Shown here piece after piece: positions 56,193 through 64,000 of a DNA stretch of 64,000 nt. The notes beneath the pieces were generated by a model. That model saw only the letters and a program-made list of their open reading frames with translations. It searched no databases and was not told the DNA's origin. A program made the position numbers and the translations under genes. How positions within the stretch are numbered: the first letter of the stretch is position 1; the number at the start of each line of letters is the position of its first letter. Source of the stretch: Aurifilum marmelostoma (taxonomy: Eukaryota; Ascomycota; Sordariomycetes; Diaporthales; Cryphonectriaceae); assembly GCA_027559495.1 (NCBI GenBank), contig JAMXSV010000005.1:682001-746000 (forward strand). Direction: 5' to 3'.

Positions 56193-57232
56193 CGGAGCCA
56201 TGCGCAGGCTCATCTGATTTCGGAAGTTGTATTGATACCCAGAGAAAAGAGAGAGAGATAAAAACAATCTTGCTTTCCTTTTCTTTTTGATAGACGATGT
56301 TGGGTTTGTTGATTCTAGGATCCCCGGCACAGATAGGAGAATATGATATTAGGATATCATAAGCCCCCTTTTTTTTTCCTTCCCCTTTTTTCCCAACCTA
56401 ACATATCCAACGTTGCAGAATCATTTGCGAGCTTGATCCCTGAGAGATGGACCTCGGCCCCAGCGGCACAACATGACCCCCATAGTAACTTCTTTTTTGA
56501 TCGCCATGAAAAGGAGAACGAGAGAGGGCTGCATGGTGTGGGCTGGTACCCAGCCCAGCTGATAAGTAGCCAGGGGGCTACGCTGTTGACATTGACCTTG
56601 GAGCTTTCCTCAAACCGGGATACATGTCCGTCCGCTGTCGCGGAAACCACTCCACCGAGAGAACGACGCATCGGTTCGGTTCCTCGGTCCAGGTCAGCCC
56701 CCCTGGCGCAAGAAAAAAGTCGCCCAACTGACGTCGTGAACCCGGCTCGTGATCGGCCTGGCGTGCCTGACGAAGGGCCTTGCCGGTGAACCTGTTCCTG
56801 GTGATCGATTTTCAATCAGGTCTGGAAAATCCATCCAACGATATTTGCAGTAGCTTGTGAGGTCCCCTGGGGGGCTCAGCAGATACCTGAGAGCCTGCGG
56901 TGAAGCGAGTAAGGGTTAAAGATGGTTAAAAAAAATTTAAGAAGACTTAGGTGATTGATGCTGGACCTTGGGCCCACGACGAAAACCGGCTGCTCGGTCC
57001 ATAACCAAAAGCGATTGCGGGGAACCCCGTCCAAGTACGACTCCTCGGCGCACAGTTAATTACTACGTAGCAGCCGGAGGTGGATCGCTGCTTCAGTAAT
57101 TAGTGATTACTTAGTGCCAGACCGCTCGCCTATAAATATGGACTATACTGTTGAGGAGAAGTAATGCCCAGTCGCTCGTGATGAGTCTTAGCAAGGCGGT
57201 ATCGTTTGTTCTTGGTCAGCCAGAGCCCCAAG
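56193..57232. other. Intergenic, nothing recognised
   Basis: About 1 kb with short A and T homopolymers. Frames at 56343-56815 overlap on both strands and have no domain. No RNA gene seen. Confidence 0.5.
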
Positions 57233-59045
57233 ATGTTGGCATTCAGAGCATTGCTCAGCGCACTGGCCGTGGCCAGCAGCGTATCTGCGCTGACTGGTGT
57301 CAACACGACGGGGTATATCGATGAAATGTTTGAAACGTCCATGGGCTTCCTCGACCAGATCTATGATCCGGTTGTTGGCTACCTCTGGTACTTTTACTTC
57401 CCATTGGCCGCAGGGAAGCACGAGACCAGGTCCACTGTCTGGTATGCGGCAGGCCTCTTGCGGCGGAACCAAGGCAACGATGTGAAGGAAGCCGTCAGAA
57501 TCATCGAAAGTGTGATTGGCGACCAGCAGAAGAATGTCAGTGACCAGTGGTAAGTCTTGACTCAAGAAGAAAAAAAAAAAATCCAAAACCCCAACGACAT
57601 ACGCCATTGGCCAATGATCACTGATTTCCCACGTTGTCACAAGGTTTGGAGACTATACGAAATACCCCGAGGAGCCTACGGTGGGAACAGCTTGGTACCC
57701 CGAGAGTGTGAGTCCAGCCTCTATGTTTTTCGGCGCACGGTCAAAAGCTGAACAATCAACCGGCTGTTAGATATACAACAGCTGGGATCCCAATTGGCGA
57801 GGCTTTATAGGCACCACGCTAGTCGTCATCTACGAGGAATACGGCCATCTGCTCTCGGCCTCCACGCGCTCCTTGATACTCGAGTCTATGCGCAATAACA
57901 CCATTGGCGATAGCTATCGGGTGGGAGGCGTCGACGGCGATAACCTCTACCCGGCCTACAGCAACCCCTCACTGATGCGAGCAGCCACCAGCGGCTGGAC
58001 GGGGCGTAAACTGAACGACAGCAACCTGACCAGCGCCGGAGAGCTATATGCCCAAGAGGTGATTGACCTTTTCGACCTGAACAATACCCTGAGTGAGTTC
58101 AACTCTGCCACGTACTGCGGTGTGAGCCTCTTCGCTCTCACACTGTGGGCCAAATATCTGCCCGAGTCCAGCGTCATGGGCGCGAACGGCGCCAGAATGA
58201 TAAAGGAAATTTGGACCACTGTCGGCGCGATGTACAACGCAAACCTGCGTAATATCGCAGGGCCTTGGGACAGGACCTACGGCTGGGACCAGAACCTCTA
58301 CGTGGGTATCATGAATGCCTACATATGGTCGCTCGTAGGCTCCGACAAGGCCCCTGGCATCAACACCATCTCTCACGGCAACACACCCTACTGGGCCATG
58401 ACGCATGCCGATGATTTTGAAATCGCCCCGCTCCTGAGCGCCATTATGCCCTACCATCACACCCTGGTGCCCGATGAGGTGCGCCAAAACCTCGTCAGCT
58501 TTCCCGGGGAACACACCTACAAGACCGCCGCGTATGCTCCACCTTATGATCTCGCGAGGAGGAACGTAACGACCTGGCTCAGCGATAACATTACCATTGG
58601 TGCCGAGAGCTTTGACCAGACCGTTGTGGGTGGCTTCAGCATCAACCAGGAACAATGGGCGCCGGCCGTGGCGCAGTGGCTGCGTAAAGATGGCAGCGTG
58701 GGCTGGTTCTCCCTCTACGGAACAGAAGAAGCGCTTTCTGTCGAGGTTCAACCAGGCAGTCTGGGCTTGACATATCCGTACGGGAATGAGAGCAGCATCT
58801 TCACGTTCCTCGTGGCCTCGAATCCTTATGGCGAGAAGAGAGACTTGCTAGGCTGGGATGATGTCATGAGCTTGTCGGTGAACGTGAGCGGAACTGTTGA
58901 TTTGACACCCGAAATATCCTTTTGCGGTCTGCTCGGAGGCTCTTGCGAGACCATTCACGATTTTGAGTTCTGGAACTTCACCTACGTCATGCCAGAGGGG
59001 AGCACAGAGACGCCCACGATCGTGTTGGATGTTTCTGTACTATAA
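57233..59045 (+). CDS. Secreted protein of unknown function, (alpha/alpha)-toroid-like
   Basis: Exons 57233-57549, 57644-57707 and 57771-59045 in phase, 551 residues. Signal peptide about 1-19 (LLSALAVASSVSA). Motifs across the first junctions are SDQWFGDYTKYPEEPTVGTA and IYNSWDPNWRGFIGTTLVVIYEE. Paired helices with aromatic/Asp/Asn loops follow (WTGRKLNDSNLTS, GPWDRTYGWDQNLYVG, YWAMTHADDFEIAP). The C-terminal third is beta-rich with one likely disulfide (CGLLGGSC). N-glycosylation sequons are numerous. The pattern recalls six-hairpin glycosidases and the linalool-dehydratase-like toroid fold, but I cannot assign either; both are inferences from texture. It converges on malic enzyme with under 100 bp between stops. 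Confidence 0.7.
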
Positions 59046-59132
59046 AATTAAAAGGGTGAAATGAACCAAAATTTAAAAACATCTCAGATGTATTCCACCA
59101 ATAAGGGAAAGATCATGCATGCAGGGCGTGGA

Positions 59133-61389
59133 TCAACTTGCATGGCTGTTAGGCTCCAGAGTGCCCACGACACGTAGCTCGCCTTTAGCCTGTCTACTAG
59201 CCAGCTCCTTCTTGATGAACTTGAGTGGACGGTACACAGGATTCCACATCTGTTCGCGGATCCAGTCCTCCAGGACTCCATCGTCGCTCGGTATATCTTT
59301 CTCCTGCACCAAGCCCTCCTCCTCGGCCGCGCGGATGACCTTCTTGGCAATGTTCACGCTTACATCGCGTACCACGTCGACACCAGGTAGCAGAGGCGCC
59401 TTGTCATCCTTGAGAGCCGGGCTCACATCTGCTACGCCCTCCACCGCGGCAACAAGCATCTTGTCAGTCAAGAGCTTGGCTCGAGAAAGAATGCAGCCAA
59501 GGCCAATACCCGGGAAGACGACGGAGTTGTTGCACTCGGCCACCTCGATCTCGATTTCTTTCCCTCCTTCGCCCCAGGGACCCTTGACGGGCTCGAATGG
59601 AGACCCAGTCGCCACCAAGGCACGGCCTTCGGTCCACTTGAGAAGGTCAGCAGGAACAGCTTCGTGTAGACGGGTAGGGTTAGAGAGCGGCATGATGATG
59701 GGTCGTTCGACGTGGGAGGCCATGGTCTTGACAATCTCCTCAGTGAAAGAATTCGGCTTGGTGGACGTGCCGATGAGAACATTAGGATGCACTTCTTTGA
59801 TCACGCTTAGAAGATCAGTCGACTTTCCATCCCATTCCTCCTTGGACTTGGCATAACATTCTTGCGCGTGGTTAAGTTCTGTGCCGCTTGTGAGTAGGCC
59901 GGGTCTGTCAAGCAACCTAGGTAAATGTGCGATCAGATTGCGTTTCCCATCCAAATGCAGGAGGGATACCAAGGGACTTATGAAAAGGTTTACCAGATTT
60001 GTTTTGACGCATCTTCTTTACTGATCTTCCTCTGCGCAGCGATGGCGTCGCGGACTTGATCAGCAATCCCGCAGCCAGCCGTCCCAGCGCCAAAAATGAC
60101 CATGCGCATATCGCTGAGTTTCTGCTTGCTGACATGTAGGCCGGCCAAGATGGCAGCCAGTGTAACACATCCCGTGCCTTGGACGTCGTCATTGAAGCAG
60201 GCCATCTTCGGTCTATATGAGTCAAGGATACGTCGAGCTGCACATCTTCGCGTCAGACTTCAGCACATGCCATTGTTGGAAAGGAACCTCCCACCGACCA
60301 TTCGTAATACCAAAGTCTTCGAAGTGGATATAGGCTCCGGGATAAAGCTCTCGAGCCGCCTGAACGAAGGTGTTGACAAATTTGTCATACTGCTCGCCTC
60401 GGACGCGCTTCTCCCGGAGACCGAGGTACAAATCGTCCTTGAGCAAGTCTTCATTATCTGTGCCGCAGTCAAGGACGACAGGGAGTGTTCGGTTTGGATG
60501 AATGCCGGCACAGAGGGTGGTCAGGACAAGCTTCGCCACAGATATCAACACGCCACCGCATCCTTGGTCCCCAATGCCCAATATTTCCTCTCCATCTAAT
60601 AAAAGAGAACAATTTCGTTAACATCAGAAAGACCACTCCTTAATACCCCCCCCCCCCGGGAGAAAAAACAAGAGTGTGAGATAGAACGAACCTGTGACGA
60701 CGATGTAGTCGATATCTTCTGGCCTGCCCCACTGGCTCAGATCACGACGGACCCGGTCGACGTCATTGATGTTGAGAAAGCATCCCTCCGGTCGCCTGAA
60801 AAGGCGCGAGTAGTTCTGAATAGCCTCGCCTTCGGTGGGTGTATATATCACGCTGAACATCTCGTCAATGTGCTCTTGGAGAAGCTTTCACCATCACCAT
60901 TCCCGTTAATCATCTCCTCATATACAGGGATAGAAACACCAATAATCTTCACCAGTTCCTCCGCTGACTCACCTTGTAGAATAAGACCTCGTTTTGCTCT
61001 TTCATGGAAGTCATGAATGTGTTCTTGGTCAGGTCATCAGGTAAAGACGAGTACTGCTCATAGGCGCGTTTCACCTGTTGGTCGAGACTCTGAATGCCCT
61101 GAGGAAGCAAGCCAGTGAGATTGAAAATGCGGCGCTCCTCTGCCGAGTGCGCTGAGCCCTTGTTGAAATAGGGGTTATTGAGGAGGATTGTGCCTGTCAA
61201 CGCACATTCGAGGTCTCCACTCGTGCTCAGCGGGAGCTGCCCAAACTTGGCGGTCTTCTCTTTTGAGGCCATCGTCCTGGTTCCCATCACCGGAGCTCTT
61301 GTCAGGTTCGACCTTGCTGGGATCAAGAATGGCGTGACGCGTCGAGTTGAGAGCGAGGTTCGCGAGAGGGAATGACTAAGGCGAAACAT
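59133..61389 (-). CDS. mae1: Mitochondrial NAD-dependent malic enzyme
   Basis: Oxidative decarboxylation of malate to pyruvate in the mitochondrial matrix. Five exons fit phase: 61389-60973, 60884-60692, 60595-60299, 60237-59994 and 59916-59133; 644 residues. The N terminus is Arg/Ser-rich without acids (MFRLSHSLSRTSLSTRR), a good targeting peptide. Signatures in order: YTPTEGEAIQNYSRLFRRP, GDQGCGGV, the catalytic/metal region IHFEDFGITNARRIL (across a splice), FNDDVQGTG, the Rossmann loop VIFGAGTAGCGIAD, and IIMPLSNPT. Length is slightly above the common 550-600, mostly from the presequence. Splice junctions rebuild conserved words exactly. No defect seen. Confidence 0.95.
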
Positions 61390-62533
61390 AGAAGACGACG
61401 CGATGATCCCAGCCGGATTTTCAAGACCTGTTTATCGAGACGAGACAGACGAGGCTCATAGACACACAATACGCGGTCTTGATGGAAAGGCCGCTCATCT
61501 TCCAACCTGGATCAATGTTTGCATACCATGCTTGCAGTTTTTGGCTTGGAAATGGCAGCCTGCATACATGACGTAATGGGCACTCAGCACGCGCAGCACA
61601 AGTGGACTACTGACTGGTTCGCAACCGCCAAAAAAAAAGAAAAAAACAAGCTTCAGGTTGAAAAACATACGATGGTAAAAAAAAAGCTTCTCTGGCATAA
61701 CGTCGTCTCCAACCCCCGCCCCAATAGCCAGTGACGACCACCTAGCCCGGTTCCTGTGTACCATCCCCATAATCTCCATGATCTTCCCATCTCCAATGTC
61801 CTACCTCGTCCAATCCACCCACCGTAAACTAGCTGTATTCCCCCAAGATAGCAGGATCATCTATAGGGTATTAGAGTGATGGGCCTCTAGGAGGATGTTG
61901 GGCTGCAGCAAATCGTGCTCCATTAGCTCAAGTAGATTGGGTACGAAACATTCTTCGGCTCATCTCTGCAAAATCGCTTCTCATGGTATGCAGCGGCTTT
62001 GCGTTGGACCTCTTGTCAGAGGTTTTTTTTTTCTTTTTTTTTTTTGTCGAATCAGGCTGCCTCAACTCCTTCTCGGTGGATGTTCCGCACCCATCGCGCG
62101 GTGCCTCAGATCGGCATGAGGCAGGGTGGAGAAAGCTCACTTGATCTTTTCGCTGGTTGCTTCCAATTGGCCTTGGTCGGATGAAAGCGAAGACAATTTC
62201 AAAACAGTATGCGCTCGTTCTGGAGCCATTCGTTCTGAGCGGCCCTGATTGAATGTGGATACCGTAATTAGTAGACGAGCCGTGTGATGACACGTTCAGC
62301 ATCACTCGATCACAATGAAATCACTGAACTGCGGCTGCATGTTTCCCAGGCCTGGTGTCACGCGCTCGGGCAATTTTAGGAGGCCTGTCGTGGTTGAATT
62401 GGATCGTCCATAAATATCTGCATGACGCACACTTCAGGCGGCCTCAATGGTCACCTCGGACAGCAAAGCCCAAAGAATATCTAAAGAGTATCTGAACAGC
62501 ACCTGAAGCAGAGTAATTCCTAGTCCTAGAAGA
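61390..62533. other. Intergenic with A/T homopolymers
   Basis: Upstream of malic enzyme and downstream of the right-edge gene. Short A and T runs occur near 61630, 61678 and 62023-62045. No coding frame supported. Confidence 0.5.
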
Positions 62534-63961
62534 CTAGCTATCAACAATTCTGATCCCAAGGATCTTCCCAAGGTTCATGAGTAATTCCCTTGTGGCCATA
62601 CGCGACACTCTCCCACCATAGTGCCCCTGATCAACAGCTGGCCCAAGTCCATCCGGAATCTGGAGGGTGCGAATAGTTCCCATTTGCAAACCACCAGCCT
62701 TCTCATCCCACTCCATGTACCTGTAATCGCGCGATACGGCTCGTACATCAGCAGCCACGTCGACAATTGGAAAAGGCTTGCCAATTTCATCAGCCGAAAG
62801 GTCAGCTGGTGATATCCCAAGTAGGCATGCCACCTCTTTGATGAGCGAACCAAAGGGACAAGCCTTGCTCTCGATGAAAAGCCACAAACGACAAGGGGAC
62901 ACGTGCAAAGTAGAGGAACAGTACCGAGGGATAGGTTGTCCATTTAACCAATGGCCCCAAGCCTCTTTTAAACACCCGTTGACTCGTCCGCGTACGTTTG
63001 CCTGAATATTCTCAAGTACCACATGATTATCCTGACAATGACAATTGCCACAAGTATGTGACCCAGTAAGCCTTTGTGTCCTCATTCGATTGAACACATC
63101 AGGATGCTGGATCTGCACAGCTTTGGTCATGGGCATGTTGATGTCTCCATGCTTGGTGCAGGTCACGGCCTTGTTGAAAGTGATGCGAGCCCGAGAACCG
63201 CCCTTGACCAAGCTGTCTCTGATTTTTCGAACCTGAATCAAAGAGCTTAGCGAATGGCCGGGAAAGATGACCGGAAGTCCAGAGAAACAGAAATCGTGTT
63301 CCTTTCTCGCCGCAAGTTGTTCGTACAAGACCAGGGCGATGCGTCTGAAAGGGTAAGACCTGAACACCCAGCACTCTGCCCAGGTATCCGAATTGCACAC
63401 CTTGACGTGCTTAGGCAGGAAGTATAGGGTGTCCAAGACTATGACGGGATCGATCATGGGTTGGGGCAAAGATGGAGTACTACTCGGGCGGGGACGATCG
63501 AGGGCGAGACGCCCACGAGGGGACTCTCTGCGTCGTGAGCCATGCTCGTTGGGACGGGCTGGGATGCGAGGCCCATGCCTGGCATCTGGATCATCGTCGC
63601 CGAGGTACTCGTTGATAACTTGGCGTGGTAGAGGCCACGAGGAGAAAGAGTAGGGGCAGCATCTTAGAAGAGTTAGCCAATCAGTGGGAGCAATGTTTCA
63701 CCGACAGACTGACCGTGATTGAATCTTCAGCCTACAATAGACATGCATGGGTAGACGTTTCCAGAGCGTAATGAAGAGGCAATCGTATCGAGTCGAATCG
63801 CCGGAGAGGACAGGGCCACGAGTGGTTGAATCTTCGGCTGTGGGCAGGATTTGTGACGAAGGAATCGGCAAACTGATGCTGCTCTTGATGTAGAAGCGTC
63901 CGCCTTGGACCAAGGTAGGATCTGTCGAAAGGAAGACGGCGAGGGCGTTGGTAGACGCACA
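62534..63961 (-). CDS. Unrecognised protein, 3' two exons (5' end off right edge)
   Basis: Two exons can be joined: 63961-63714 (acceptor CGTGCAG just upstream) and 63662-62534, over a 50-nt GTCAGT..AAG intron. The junction reads LKIQSRCCPYSFSSWPL and stays open for 458 residues. The first exon has ALAVFLSTDPTLVQGGRFYIK. A charged, Arg/Pro-rich linker follows. Then comes a folded part with DPVIVLDTLYFLPKHVKVC, AECWVFRSYPFRRIALVLYEQL, and a Cys/His cluster HTCGNCHCQDNH that might bind metal. The C terminus has LIKEVACLLGISPADLSADEIG and ends at 62534. No family recognised. The upstream part lies beyond the window, so signal sequence and full length are unknown. Confidence 0.55.
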
Positions 63962-64000
63962 CTGCACGCACGAGAAAAGGAGTCAACAACTTTTCTTGTT

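Noticed and set aside
7022..57064. A secondary-metabolite cluster linking P450, SDRs, methyltransferase and MFS genes
   Set aside because: No polyketide synthase, peptide synthetase or terpene cyclase is present, and housekeeping genes separate the candidates.

Overview
The window is nuclear DNA from a filamentous ascomycete (Pezizomycotina; a Sordariomycete fits best, by inference from protein style). Genes are spliced with short GT..AG introns of about 50-110 nt, intergenic gaps are long, UTRs are rich in homopurine/homopyrimidine tracts and microsatellites, and the families are typically fungal (sedolisin, GT90/CAP10-like, DHA1 transporters, Srk1/Rck2-type kinase, Kex2-type repeat protein). 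I found no rRNA, tRNA, CRISPR or intact transposon. All exon coordinates were worked out by hand from splice signals and reading phase.

Layout. 0-9 kb: 5' part of a cytochrome P450 (-, runs off the left edge); sedolisin protease (+) converging on a dehydroshikimate-dehydratase-like TIM barrel (-); a 6-phosphogluconate-dehydrogenase paralogue (+). 9-20 kb: Ted1/Cdc1-type phosphoesterase (+); a secreted protein built of 33-residue repeats separated by KR sites (+); short-chain dehydrogenase (-); eight-exon membrane-anchored sulfatase (-); a six-cysteine small secreted protein (-). 20-33 kb: amidohydrolase (+); a 4.4-kb gap; Srk1/Rck2-like kinase (+); methyltransferase broken by one extra base (-); HExxH protein (-). 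33-47 kb: gene-free AT-richer stretch; 806-residue six-hairpin-glycosidase-like protein (+) converging on a GT90 glycosyltransferase carrying three disabling lesions (-); UVRAG/Vps38 autophagy and endosome subunit (+) converging on an MFS drug transporter (-). 47-64 kb: Ser/Thr-rich probable GPI protein (+); atypical SDR (+); second MFS transporter (+); Leu-rich protein (+); secreted protein of unknown function (+) converging on mitochondrial NAD-malic enzyme (-); an unrecognised two-exon gene (-) running off the right edge.

The genes do not form a recognisable biosynthetic cluster. They mix housekeeping (malic enzyme, Vps38, Ted1, kinase) with a secretome component (sedolisin, sulfatase, repeat protein, small cysteine-rich protein, GPI protein, 551-residue secreted protein). 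The most interesting locus is the Kex2-type repeat protein at 11963-12793. Its repeat units keep their peptide sequence while their codons have diverged, and they contain no aromatic residue or cysteine, so they fit neither known cyclic dikaritin cores nor alpha-pheromone. The best evidence of decay is the GT90 gene at 38260-41171.
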